From assembly GCA_029931535.1 (NCBI GenBank), contig JAQPZY010000566.1, forward strand, positions 62,001 through 126,000: DNA of 64,000 nucleotides, written 5' to 3'. A program made the translations under genes and the position numbers. The DNA comes from Margaritifera margaritifera. Its lineage: Eukaryota; Mollusca; Bivalvia; Unionida; Margaritiferidae. Below, piece by piece: positions 40,460 through 54,874 of the stretch (its first letter is position 1; every line of letters begins with the position of its first letter). The notes below the pieces were generated by a model that was not told where the DNA came from, searched no databases, and saw only the letters and a list, made by a program, of their open reading frames with translations.

Positions 40460-40600
40460 ATATACAAAGTAAAATCACAATACAAATATATACAAAGCAA
40501 ATACAATACAAATACATACAAAGTAAAATCACAATATAAATATATACAAAGCAAACACAATACAAATATATACAAAGCAACCACAATACAAATATATACA
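40460..40600 (+). repeat. Satellite variant cluster also present at 43250-43390
   Basis: TAAAATCAC, CAAATACAATAC, ACAAATACATAC, AATATAAATATAT and CAAACACAATAC occur in the same order at both places, offset 2788. Confidence 0.85.
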
Positions 40601-43600
40601 AAGCAAAATCACAATACAAATATATACAAAGCAATCACAATACAAATATATACAAAGCAATCACAATACAAATATATACAAAGCAAAATCACAATACAAA
40701 TATATACAAAGCAATCACAATACAAATATATACAAAGCAATCACAATACAAATATATACAAAGCAATCACAATACAAATATATACAAAGCAATCACAATA
40801 CAAATATATACAAAGCAATCACAATACAAATATATACAAAGCAATCACAATACAAATATATACAAAGCAATCAGAATACAAATATATACAAAGCAATCAC
40901 AATACAAATATATACAAAGCAATCACAATACAAATATATACAAAGCAAAATCACAATACAAATATATACAAAGCAAAATCACAATACAAATATATACAAA
41001 GCAAAATCACAATACAAATATATACAAAGCAATCACAATACAAATATATACAAAGCAAAATCACAATACAAATATATACAAAGCAATCACAATACAAATA
41101 TATACAAAGCAATCACAATACAAATATATACAAAGCAATCACAATACAAATATATACAAAGCAATCACAATACAAATATATACAAAGCAATCACAATACA
41201 AATATATACAAAGCAATCACAATACAAATATATACAAAGCAAACACAATACAAATATATACAAAGCAATCAAAATACAAATATATACAAATAAATCACAA
41301 TACAAATATATACAAAGCAATCACAATACAAATATATACAAAGCAATCACAATACAAATATATACAAAGCAATCACAATACAAATATATACAAAGCAATC
41401 ACAATACAAATATATACAAAGCAATCACAATACAAATATATACAAAGCAATCACAATACAAATATATACAAAGCAATCACAATACAAATATATACAAAGC
41501 AATCACAATACAAATATATACAAAGCAATCACAATACAAATATATACAAAGCAAATTATCAATACAAATATATACAAAGCAATCACAATACAAATATATA
41601 CAAAGCAATCACAATACAAATATATACAAAGCAAAATCACAATACAAATATATACAAAGCAACCACAATACAAATATATACAAAGCTATCACAATACAAA
41701 TATATACAAAGCAACCACAATACAAATATATACAAAGCAATCACAATACAAATATATACAAAGCAAATCACAATACAAATATATACAAAGCAAATCACAA
41801 TACAAATATATACAAAGCAAATCACAATACAAATATATACAAAGCAATCACAATACAAATATATACAAAGCAAACACAATACAAATATATACAAAGCAAT
41901 CACAATACAAATATATACAAAGCAATCACAATACAAATATATACAAAGAAATCACAATACAAATATATACAAAGCAATCACAATACAAATATATACAAAG
42001 CAATCACAATACAAATATATACAAAGCAACTCACTATACAAATATATACAAAGCAATCACAATACAAATATATACAAAGCAATCACAATACAAATATATA
42101 CAAAGCAATCACAATACAAATATATACAAAGCAATCACAATACAAATATATACAAAGCAATCACAATACAAATATATACAAAGCAATCACAATACAAATA
42201 TATACAAAGCAATCACAATACAAATATATACAAAGCAATCACAATACAAATATATACAAAGCAATCACAATACAAATATATACAAAGCAATCACAATACA
42301 AATATATACAAAGCAATCACAATACAAATATATACAAAGCAATCACAATACAAATATATACAAAGCAATCACAATACAAATATATACAAAGCAATCACAA
42401 TACAAATATATACAAAGCAATCACAATACAAATATATACAAAGCAAATCACAATACAAATATATACAAAGCAAATCACAATACAAATATATACAAAGCAA
42501 TCACAATACAAATATATACAAAGAAATCACAATACAAATATATACAAAGCAATCACAATACAAATATATACAAAGCAATCACAATACAAATATATACAAA
42601 GCAATCACAATACAAATATATACAAAGCAATCACAATACAAATATATACAAAGCAATCACAATACAAATATATACAAAGCAATCACAATACAAATATATA
42701 CAAAGCAATCACAATACAAATATATACAAAGCAATCACAATACAAATATATACAAAGCAATCACAATACAAATATATACAAAGCAATCACAATACAAATA
42801 TATACAAAGCAATCACAATACAAATATATACAAAGCAATCACAATACAAATATATACAAAGCAATCACAATACAAATATATACAAAGCAATCACAATACA
42901 AATATATACAAAGAAATCACAATACAAATATATACAAAGCAATCACAATACAAATATATACAAAGCAATCACAATACAAATATATACAAAGCAATCACAA
43001 TACAAATATATACAAAGCAAAATCACAATACAAATATATACAAAGCAATCACAATACAAATATATACAAAGCAATCACAATACAAATATATACAAAGCAA
43101 AATCACAATACAAATATATACAAAGCAATCACAATACAAATATATACAAAGCAATCACAATACAAATATATACAAAGCAATCACAATACAAATATATACA
43201 AAGCAATCACAATACAAATATATACAAAGCAAAATCACAATACAAATATATACAAAGTAAAATCACAATACAAATATATACAAAGCAAATACAATACAAA
43301 TACATACAAAGTAAAATCACAATATAAATATATACAAAGCAAACACAATACAAATATATACAAAGCAACCACAATACAAATATATACAAAGTAAAATCAC
43401 AATACAAATATATACAAAGTAAAATCACAATACAAATATATACAAAGTAAAATCACAATACAAATATATACAAAGTAAAATCACAATACAAATATATACA
43501 AAGCAATCACAATACAAATATATACAAAGCAAAATCACAATACAAATATATACAAAGCAATCACAATACAAATATATACAAAGCAATCACAATACAAATA

Positions 43601-44932
43601 TATACAAAGCTATCACAATACAAATATATACAAAGCTATCACAATACAAATATATACAAAGCAATCACAATACAAATATATACAAAGCGATCACAATACA
43701 AATATATACAGTTCAAAATCACAATACAAATATATACAAATCAAAATCACAATACAGATATATACAAAGCAATCATAATACAAATATATACAAAGCAATC
43801 ACAATACAAATATATACAAAGCAATCACAATACAAATATATACAAAGCAAAATCACAATACAAATATATACAAAGCAAAATCACAATACAAATATATACA
43901 AAGCAAAATCACAATACAAATATATACAAAGCAATCACAATACAAATATATACAAAGCAATCACAATACAAATATATACAAAGCAAAATCACAATACAAA
44001 TATATACAAAGCAATCACAATACAAATATATACAAAGCAACCACAATACAAATATATACAAAGTAAAATAACAATACAAATATATACAAAGTAAAATCAC
44101 AATACAAATATATACAAAGTAAAATCACAATACAAATATATACAAAGCAATCACAATACAAATATATACAAAGCAAAATCACAATACAAATATATACAAA
44201 GCAATCACAATACAAATATATACAAAGCAAAGTCACAATACAAATATATACAAAGCAATCACAATACAAATATATACAAAGCAACCACAATACAAATATA
44301 TACAAAGCAACAACAATACAAATATATACAAAGCAACCACAATACAAATATATACAAAGCAACCACAATACAAATATATACAAAGCAATCACAATACAAA
44401 TAGATACAAAACAATCATAATACAAATATATACAAAGCAGCCACAATACAAATATATACAAAGCAATAACAATACAAATATATACAAAGCAATCACAATA
44501 CAAATATATACAAAGCAATCACAATACAAATATATACAAAGCAAAGTCACAATACAAATATATACAAAGCAATCACAATACAAATATATACAAAGCAATC
44601 ACAATACAAATATATACAAAGCAATCACAATACAAATATATACAAAGCAAAGTCACAATACAAATATATACAAAGCAATAACAATACAAATATATACAAA
44701 GCAATCACAATACAAATATATACAAAGCAAAATCACAATACAAATATATACAAAGCAATCACAATACAAATATATATAAAGCAATCACAATACAAATATA
44801 TACAAAGCAATCACAATACAAATATATACAAAGCAATCACAATACAAATATATACAAAGCAATCACAATACAAATATATACAAAGCAATCACAATACAAA
44901 TGTATACAAAGCAATCACAATACAAATATATA

Positions 44933-47900
44933 CAGTTCAAAATCACAATACAAATATATACAAAGCAACCACAATACAAATATATACAAAGCAATCATAA
45001 TACAAATATATACAAAGCAATCACTATACAAATATATACAAAGCAATCAGAATACAAATATATACAAAGCAATCACAATACAAATATATACAAAGCAATC
45101 ACAATACAAATATATACAAAGCAAAGTCACAATACAAATATATACAAAGCAATAACAATACAAATATATACAAAGCAATCACAATACAAATATATACAAA
45201 GCAAAATCACAATACAAATATATACAAAGCAATCATAATACAAATATATACAAAGCAATCACAATACAAATATATACAAAGCAATCACAATACAAATATA
45301 TACAAAGCAATCACAATACAAATACATACAAAGCAATCACAATACAAATATATACAAAGCAATCACAATACAAATATATACAAAGCAATCACAATACAAA
45401 TATATAGAAAGCAATCACAATACAAATATATACAAAGCAACCACAATACAAATATATACAAAGCAATCATAATACAAATATATACAAAGCAATCACAATA
45501 CAAATATATACAAAGCAATCAGAATACAAATATATACAAAGCAATCACAATACAAATATATACAAAGCAATCAGAATACAAATATATACAAAGCAATAAC
45601 AATACAAATATATACAAAGCAATCACAATACAAATATATACAAAGCAAAATCACAATACAAATATATACAAAGCAATCATAATACAAATATATACAAAGC
45701 AAAATCACAATTCAAATATATACAAAGCAATCACAATACAAATATATACAAAGCAATCACAATACAAATATATACAAAGCAAAGTCACGATACAAATATA
45801 TACAAAGCAATCACAATACAAATATATACAAAGCAATCACAATACAAATATATACAAAGCAATCACAATACAAATATATACAAAGCAATCACAATACAAA
45901 TATAAACAAAACAATCACAATGCAAATATATACAAAGCAAAATCACAATACAAATATATACAAACAAACATACAAATATACAGAGAATACAAATATATAC
46001 AAAGCAAAATAACAACACAAATATATACAAAGCAAAATCACGATACAAATATATACAAAGCAAAAACACGATACAAATATATACAAAGCAATCATAATAC
46101 AAATATATACAAAGGAAAATCACAATACAAATATATACAAAGCAAAATCACAATACAAATATATACAAAGCAAAATCACAACACAAATATATACAAAGCA
46201 AAATCACAATACAAATATATACAAAGCAATCACAATACAAATATATACAAAGCAAAATCACAATACAAATATATACAAAGCAACCACAATACAAATATAT
46301 ACAAAGCAACCACAATACAAATATATACAAAGCAAAATCACAAAACAAATATATACAAAGCAAAATCACAATACAAATATATAAAAAGCAAAATCACAAT
46401 ACAAATATATACAAAGCAATATCACAATACAAATATATACAAAGCAAAATCACAATACAAATATATACAAAGCAATCACAATACAAATATATACAAAGCA
46501 AAGTCACAATACAAATATATAAAAAGCAACCACAATACAAATATATACAAAGCAATCATAATACAAATATATACAAAGCAATCACAATACAAATATATAC
46601 AAAGCAACCACAATACAAATATATACAAAGCAACCACAATACAAATATATACAAAGCAAAATCACAATACAAATATATACAAAGCAATCACAATACAAAT
46701 ATATACAAAGCAATCACAATAGAAATATATACAAAGCAAAGTCACAATACAAATATATACAAAGCAATCACAATACAAATATATACAAAGCAATCACAAT
46801 ACAAATATATACAAAGCAAAGTCACAATACAAATATATACAAAGCAATCACAATACAAATATATACAAAGCAATCACAATACAAATATATACAAAGCAAT
46901 CACAATACAAATATATACAAAGCAAAGTCACAATACAAATATATACAAAGCAATAACAATACAAATATATACAAAGCAATCACAATACAAATATATACAA
47001 AGCAAAGTCACAATACAAATATATACAAAGCAATCACAATACAAATATATACAAAGCAATCACAATACAAATATATACAAAGCAAACACAATACAAATAT
47101 ATACAAAGCAATCACAATACAAATATATACAAAGCAATCACAATACAAATATATACAAAGCAATCACAATACAAATATATACAAAGCAATCACAATACAA
47201 ATATATACAAAGCAATCACAATACAAATATATACAAAGCAATCACAATACAAATGTATACAAAGCAATCACAATACAAATATATACAAAGCAATCACAAT
47301 ACAAATATATACAAAGCAACCACAATACAAATATATACAAAGCAATCATAATACAAATATATACAAAGCAATCACTATACAAATATATACAAAGCAATCA
47401 GAATACAAATATATACAAAGCAATCACAATACAAATATATACAAAGCAATCACAATACAAATATATACAAAGCAAAGTCACAATACAAATATATACAAAG
47501 CAATAACAATACAAATATATACAAAGCAATCACAATACAAATATATACAAAGCAAAATCACAATACAAATATATACAAAGCAATCACAATACAAATATAT
47601 ACAAAGCAATCACAATACAAATATATACAAAGCAATCACAATACAAATATATACAAAGCAATCACAATACAAATACATACAAAGCAATCACAATACAAAT
47701 ATATACAAAGCAAAGTCACAATACAAATATATAAAAAGCAACCACAATACAAATATATACAAAGCAATCATAATACAAATATATACAAAGCAATCACAAT
47801 ACAAATATATACAAAGCAACCACAATACAAATATATACAAAGCAACCACAATACAAATATATACAAAGCAAAATCACAATACAAATATATACAAAGCAAT

Positions 47901-50900
47901 CACAATACAAATATATACAAAGCAATCACAATAGAAATATATACAAAGCAAAGTCACAATACAAATATATACAAAGCAATCACAATACAAATATATACAA
48001 AGCAATCACAATACAAATATATACAAAGCAATCACAATACAAATATATACAAAGCAATCACAATACAAATATATACAAAGCAATCACAATACAAATATAT
48101 ACAAAGCAATCACAATACAAATATATACAAAGCAATCACAATACAAATATATACAAAGCAATCACAATACAAATATATACAAAGCAATCACAATACAAAT
48201 ATATACAAAGCAATCACAATACAAATATATACAAAGCAATCACAATACAAATATATACAAAGCAATCACAATACAAATATATACAAAGCAATCACAATAC
48301 AAATATATACAAAGCAATCACAATACAAATATATACAAAGCAATCACAATACAAATATATACAAAGCAATCACAATACAAATATATACAAAGCAATCACA
48401 ATACAAATATATACAAAGCAATCACAATACAAATATATACAAAGCAATCACAATACAAATATATACAAAGCAATCACAATACAAATATATACAGTTCAAA
48501 ATCACAATACAAATATATACAAAGCAATCACAATACAAATATATACAAAGCAATCACAATACAAATATATACAAAGCAATCACAATACAAATATATACAA
48601 AGCAATCACAATACAAATATATACAAAGCAATCACAATACAAATATATACAAAGCAATCACAATACAAATATATACAAAGCAAAGTCACAATACAAATAT
48701 ATACAAAGCAATAACAATACAAATATATACAAAGCAATCACAATACAAATATATACAAAGCAAAATCACAATACAAATATATACAAAGCAATCATAATAC
48801 AAATATATACAAAGCAATCACAATACAAATATATACAAAGCAATCACAATACAAATATATACAAAGCAATCACAATACAAATACATACAAAGCAATCACA
48901 ATACAAATATATACAAAGCAATCACAATACAAATATATACAAAGCAATCACAATACAAATATATAGAAAGCAATCACAATACAAATATATACAAAGCAAC
49001 CACAATACAAATATATACAAAGCAATCATAATACAAATATATACAAAGCAATCACAATACAAATATATACAAAGCAATCAGAATACAAATATATACAAAG
49101 CAATCACAATACAAATATATACAAAGCAATCAGAATACAAATATATACAAAGCAATAACAATACAAATATATACAAAGCAATCACAATACAAATATATAC
49201 AAAGCAAAATCACAATACAAATATATACAAAGCAATCATAATACAAATATATACAAAGCAAAATCACAATTCAAATATATACAAAGCAATCACAATACAA
49301 ATATATACAAAGCAATCACAATACAAATATATACAAAGCAAAGTCACGATACAAATATATACAAAGCAATCACAATACAAATATATACAAAGCAATCACA
49401 ATACAAATATATACAAAGCAATCACAATACAAATATATACAAAGCAATCACAATACAAATATAAACAAAACAATCACAATGCAAATATATACAAAGCAAA
49501 ATCACAATACAAATATATACAAACAAAATCAGAATACAAATATATACAAAGCAAAATAACAACACAAATATATACAAAGCAAAATCACGATACAAATATA
49601 TACAAAGCAAAAACACGATACAAATATATACAAAGCAATCATAATACAAATATATACAAAGGAAAATCACAATACAAATATATACAAAGCAAAATCACAA
49701 TACAAATATATACAAAGCAAAATCACAACACAAATATATACAAAGCAAAATCACAATACAAATATATACAAAGCAATCACAATACAAATATATACAAAGC
49801 AAAATCACAATACAAATATATACAAAGCAACCACAATACAAATATATACAAAGCAACCACAATACAAATATATACAAAGCAAAATCACAAAACAAATATA
49901 TACAAAGCAAAATCACAATACAAATATATAAAAAGCAAAATCACAATACAAATATATACAAAGCAATATCACAATACAAATATATACAAAGCAAAATCAC
50001 AATACAAATATATACAAAGCAATCACAATACAAATATATACAAAGCAAAGTCACAATACAAATATATAAAAAGCAACCACAATACAAATATATACAAAGC
50101 AATCATAATACAAATATATACAAAGCAATCACAATACAAATATATACAAAGCAACCACAATACAAATATATACAAAGCAACCACAATACAAATATATACA
50201 AAGCAAAATCACAATACAAATATATACAAAGCAATCACAATACAAATATATACAAAGCAATCACAATAGAAATATATACAAAGCAAAGTCACAATACAAA
50301 TATATACAAAGCAATCACAATACAAATATATACAAAGCAATCACAATACAAATATATACAAAGCAAAGTCACAATACAAATATATACAAAGCAATCACAA
50401 TACAAATATATACAAAGCAATCACAATACAAATATATACAAAGCAATCACAATACAAATATATACAAAGCAAAGTCACAATACAAATATATACAAAGCAA
50501 TAACAATACAAATATATACAAAGCAATCACAATACAAATATATACAAAGCAAAATCACAATACAAATATATACAAAGCAATCACAATACAAATATATACA
50601 AAGCAATCACAATACAAATATATACAAAGCAATCACAATACAAATATATACAAAGCAATCACAATACAAATATATACAAAGCAATCACAATACAAATATA
50701 TACAAAGCAATCACAATACAAATGTATACAAAGCAATCACAATACAAATATATACAAAGCAATCACAATACAAATATATACAAAGCAACCACAATACAAA
50801 TATATACAAAGCAATCATAATACAAATATATACAAAGCAATCACTATACAAATATATACAAAGCAATCAGAATACAAATATATACAAAGCAATCACAATA

Positions 50901-52040
50901 CAAATATATACAAAGCAATCACAATACAAATATATACAAAGCAAAGTCACAATACAAATATATACAAAGCAATAACAATACAAATATATACAAAGCAATC
51001 ATAATACAAAATATATACAAAGCAATCACTATACAAATATATACAAAGCAATCAGAATACAAATATATACAAAGCAATCACAATACAAATATATACAAAG
51101 CAATCACAATACAAATATATACAAAGCAAAGTCACAATACAAATATATACAAAGCAATAACAATACAAATATATACAAAGCAATCACAATACAAATATAT
51201 ACAAAGCAAAATCACAATACAAATATATACAAAGCAATCACAATACAAATATATACAAAGCAATCACAATACAAATATATACAAAGCAATCACAATACAA
51301 ATATATACAAAGCAATCACAATACAAATACATACAAAGCAATCACAATACAAATATATACAAAGCAATCACAATACAAATATATACAAAGCAATCACAAT
51401 ACAAATATATAGAAAGCAATCACAATACAAATATATACAAAGCAACCACAATACAAATATATACAAAGCAATCATAATACAAATATATACAAAGCAATCA
51501 CAATACAAATATATACAAAGCAATCAGAATACAAATATATACAAAGCAATCACAATACAAATATATACAAAGCAATCACAATACAAATATATACAAAGCA
51601 AAGTCACAATACAAATATATACAAAGCAATCACAATACAAATATATACAAAGCAAAATCACAATACAAATATATACAAAGCAATCACAATACAAATATAT
51701 ACAAAGCAATCACAATACAAGTATATATAAAGCAATCAGAATACAAATATATACAAAGCAATCACAATACAAATATATACAAAGCAATCACAATACAAAT
51801 ATATACAAAGCAATCACAATACAAATATATACAAAGCAATCACAATACAAATATATACAAAGCAATCACAATACAAATATATACAAAGCAATCACAATAC
51901 AAATATATACAAAACAATCACAATACAAATATATACAAAGCAATCACAATACAAATATATACAAAGCAAAATCACAATACAAATATATACAAAGCAAAGT
52001 CACAATACAAATATACACAAAGCAATCATAATACATATAT
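44933..52040 (+). repeat. Tandem duplication of about 3.56 kb inside the satellite
   Basis: 44933-48490 is repeated from 48491. Both copies begin at the rare junction ATATACAGTTCAAAATC. Markers keep order: TATAGAAAG (45405 and 48963), CACGATACA (45787 and 49346), CAAAAACACGATAC (46060 and 49607), AAAGGAAAATC (46113 and 49660), GCAATATCAC (46420 and 49967), AATGTATAC (47251 and 50720). The offset falls from 3558 to 3547 and then 3469 through small indels. One is a 12-bp difference near 45965, the later one equals three 26-bp monomers. Confidence 0.93.
47970..48480 (+). repeat. Homogeneous run of about 20 identical 26-bp monomers
   Basis: No variant monomer is seen through about 510 bp. Similar runs lie at 42049-42435 and 42540-42905. 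Confidence 0.85.
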
Positions 52041-53268
52041 ATACAAAGCAATCACAATTCAAATATATACAAAGCAAAATCACAATACAAATATATACAA
52101 AGCAATCACAATACAAATATATACAAAGCAATCACAATACAAATATATACAAAGCAAAATCACAATACAAATATATACAAAGCAATCACAATACAAATAT
52201 ATACAAAGCAAAATCACAATACAAATATATACAAAGCAAAATCACAATACAAATATATACAAAGCAAAATCACAATACAAATATATACAAAGCAAAATCA
52301 CAATACAAATATATACAAAGCAAAATCACAATACAAATATATACAAAGCAATCATAATACAAATATATACAAAGCAAAATCACAATACAAATATATACAA
52401 AGCAATCACAATACAAATATATACAAAGCAATCACAATACAAATATATACAAAGCAAAGTCACAATACAAATATATACAAAGCAATCACAATACAAATAT
52501 ATACAAAGCAATCACAATACAAATATATACAAAGCAATCACAATTCAAATATATACAAAGCAATCACAATACAAATATATACAAAGCAATCACAATACAA
52601 ATATATACAAAGCAATCACAATACAAATATATACAAAGCTATCACAATACAAATATATACAAAGTAAAATCACAATACAAATATATACAAAGCAAAGTCA
52701 CAATACAAATATATACAAAGCAATCACAATACAAATATATACAAAGCAAAATCACAATACAAATATATACAAAGCAAAATCACAATACAAATATATACAA
52801 ATCAAAATCACAATACAAATATATACAAAGCAAAGTCACAATACAAATATATACAAAGCAAAATCACAATACAAATATATACAAATCAAAATCACAATAC
52901 AAATATATACAAAGCAATCACAATACAAATATATACAAAGCAAAATCACAATACAAATATATACAAAGCAATCACAATACAAATATATACAAAGCAAAAT
53001 CACAATACAAATATATACCAAGCAACATCACAATACAAATATATACAAAGCAATCACAATACAAATATATACAAAGCAATCACAATACAAATATATACAA
53101 AGCAAAATCACAATACAAATATATACAAAGCAATCACAATACAAATATATACAATTTAAAATCACAATACAAATATATACAAAGCAAAATCACAATACAA
53201 ATATATACAAAGCATTCACAATACAAATATATACAGTTCAAAATCACAATACAAATATATTATTATCC

Positions 53269-53413
53269 CAGTAATGCGATCTTGATTGCTGGATCACGTC
53301 GAGTTGTCGGCATAGAAAATCCGGATAATTACGAGACGCGAAGCTTGGAGTCATGATCCGGATTATTTATGCTGACAACGAGACGAGGTCTAGCAATCAA
53401 AATCGCATTACTG
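53269..53413. repeat. 145-bp palindrome at the right satellite border
   Basis: The left arm starts CAGTAATGCGATCTTGATTG. The right arm is its near-perfect reverse complement and ends CAATCAAAATCGCATTACTG. Arms of about 57 bp pair through AATCCGGAT, leaving a loop around 53326-53356. It begins 8 bp after the last satellite unit. It could be a MITE with long terminal inverted repeats; no target duplication is evident. Confidence 0.85.
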
Positions 53414-53539
53414 CGCTAATGCAATTTTTGCTATACCTATCAATTTTCAGATAATTTAATAAAATAACTATATGTAGCTAAAAAACACAAGAAATTGCGA
53501 AATATTTAAACCTTTTTAATACACGCTTCACATTAACGC
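53414..53539. other. Unassigned
   Basis: Short AT-rich stretch; nothing recognised. Confidence 0.4.
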
Positions 53540-53754
53540 TCACTCAGTTTGACTATCATCACTGTCAATAACACGAATTCTTCGACGCTTGGGGGCAGCA
53601 GACTCATATATGTAATTTACAGTTATTGTGCAGTTGTCAAATTTTGCATCACGGGAGATTTCACCAGCTGAATGACTGGAAGTTTCTTTCAGAGGCCAGG
53701 TTGAATGAGGTTGAACTGTTTCTGGCGGCGCGTTGTGAGAGGCTCCAATGGGAA
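53540..53754 (-). pseudogene. Candidate 3' coding exon of an unknown nuclear-type protein, probably broken
   Basis: The minus-strand frame ends with FDNCTITVNYIY, a basic KRRRIR cluster and an acidic VIDSDDSQTE end before the stop at 53542-53540. A basic cluster followed by an acidic tail is common in nuclear or transposon-derived proteins, which is inference. A possible acceptor lies at ATGTCAAG|TTCCC (near 53754). The same strand upstream holds a second frame (MSNILCNKSVPSSSNN, from 53858) that would need a frameshift near 53780 to join. Either this is a terminal exon or a decayed single-exon copy. No domain name can be given. Confidence 0.35.
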
Positions 53755-54127
53755 CTTGACATGGGAATGACAACATTATTTTGACAGTTATTTGCAACAG
53801 GATTGGAGAAATTGTTGGAACTTGATGGTACAGATTTGTTGCAAAGAATGTTACTCATTTATAATTTCAAATTCATCCATTATGCGTGAAACTCACAAAT
53901 GTTGCCATTTATAAATGTCCGTAAATGGGTTGTACCGTACAAATGTAATGTTTTGTAACTCGATTTCCGAATATGATCTTGTTTCAGACGAACATTTTGG
54001 CTATATTTTACTACTTCAAAATAAAGGAATAAATGTTTTTTTATTGTTGTTGTGACAAAAACATTCTTTAGACTGTTCAGATATTTTACATATAAAGCAA
54101 GGTTTCTTAAGTAACGCCGCTGTGAGA
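53755..54127. other. No gene recognised beyond the fragment above
   Basis: The minus-strand frame at 53880-54131 (83 codons) shows no domain. Confidence 0.35.
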
Positions 54128-54211
54128 GCATTTAATAAGCTATGGGTATTCATTACCTATAAAAGTAGCATTTAATAAGCTATGGGTATTCATTACTTAT
54201 AAAAGTGGCAT
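54128..54211 (-). repeat. Left inverted array of the 40-bp repeat, two copies
   Basis: Two and a bit units of GCATTTAATAAGCTATGGGT followed by ATTCATTACTTATAAAAGT. They are the reverse complement of the units at 56701-57375. Confidence 0.95.
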
Positions 54212-54219
54212 AAACAAAA

Positions 54220-54874
54220 TGTTTTCTAAATTTGAGGTCAAGGTTGATTTTTGTTTACAGTTAAAACTGGAAAATCCTTAGAGTTATGTGTAAAAAGTCA
54301 TCTGCATACAAGTAAAATTCCATTAAGATGACACATAATCTAGAACATTGTGTCATATGACCAATCTTTATATATACCATGTTGAGTGGACAGTTTTTCA
54401 GTTTCGACATTACTATCAGTCTTGTTAAGAGCTATTACGGTTGAAGAAAGTCATTCAAAATTCTAAGAGAGGAATTATTTAAATATTCATTGGATTATAG
54501 CAGTGCTCATAGACTTTTGGATTTTGGATTTTTAATTGATGATTTTGGAATTTATGTGAACTTATTCAGAGATATTTTGGAGTACTTCATTTGGACATCA
54601 GCACATTAAAGACTACTAGTACATCAGGATTTTAAAGACCATTGGCATATCACAACATTCAAGGATACCCGTGCATTTGGAACATTCTATATTAGGACTT
54701 GTGATTAGAATACTAATTCTTATTGGATTATTTGGATTTTAATACACATTGCTGTAAGTGTCTATTTGATTTTTCATCTTAATTATCTAGAAATAAATTG
54801 TTTTTTGATTTTTACTTGATTTTTTGGTTTCACTTTCTTTCTGTTACATTTTTTCAGACCATAGAGTCGTAACA
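54220..54874 (+). mobile_element. LTR-like dispersed repeat, copy B
   Basis: Close match to 356-1012 over its full length (655 against 657 bp), beginning TGTTTTC and ending GTCGTAACA. It keeps the TTTATATATA box and the CTGTAAGT block. It starts within 10 bp of the left 40-bp array. No target duplication is visible (CAAA before, ATAG after). Confidence 0.7.

Larger units (their letters stand above)
25770..53260 (+). repeat. 27.5-kb two-length satellite, 26/28-bp monomers, about 1,000 copies
   Basis: The whole interval is a head-to-tail array in one orientation. Each monomer has a nearly constant 20-nt core, CAATACAAATATATACAAAG, followed by a variable spacer. Spacers are mainly CAATCA (26-bp monomer) or CAAAATCA / CAAAGTCA (28-bp monomer). 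Rarer forms are CAACCA, CTATCA, TAAAATCA, CAAATCA (27 bp), CAGTTCAAAATC-type junctions and truncated units such as AGAGTCA. The common monomer is 15 A, 5 T, 5 C and 1 G, so strand asymmetry is extreme over the whole array. No other sequence interrupts it. The units contain no stop codon in any plus frame, which creates long spurious open frames (up to 529 codons at 33187-34776). Internal order shows nested duplications, listed separately. The function is unknown; it is satellite DNA by structure. Confidence 0.98.

Noticed and set aside
26136..53021. Many long open frames, up to 529 codons, on both strands
   Set aside because: They are by-products of a stop-free tandem monomer. The peptides are periodic copies of the DNA repeat, begin and end at random variant units, and are open in several frames at once.
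25770..53260. CRISPR-like look: constant 20-nt block with variable short intervals
   Set aside because: Spacers are only 6-8 nt and nearly identical, no cas genes are present, and the context is animal genomic DNA.
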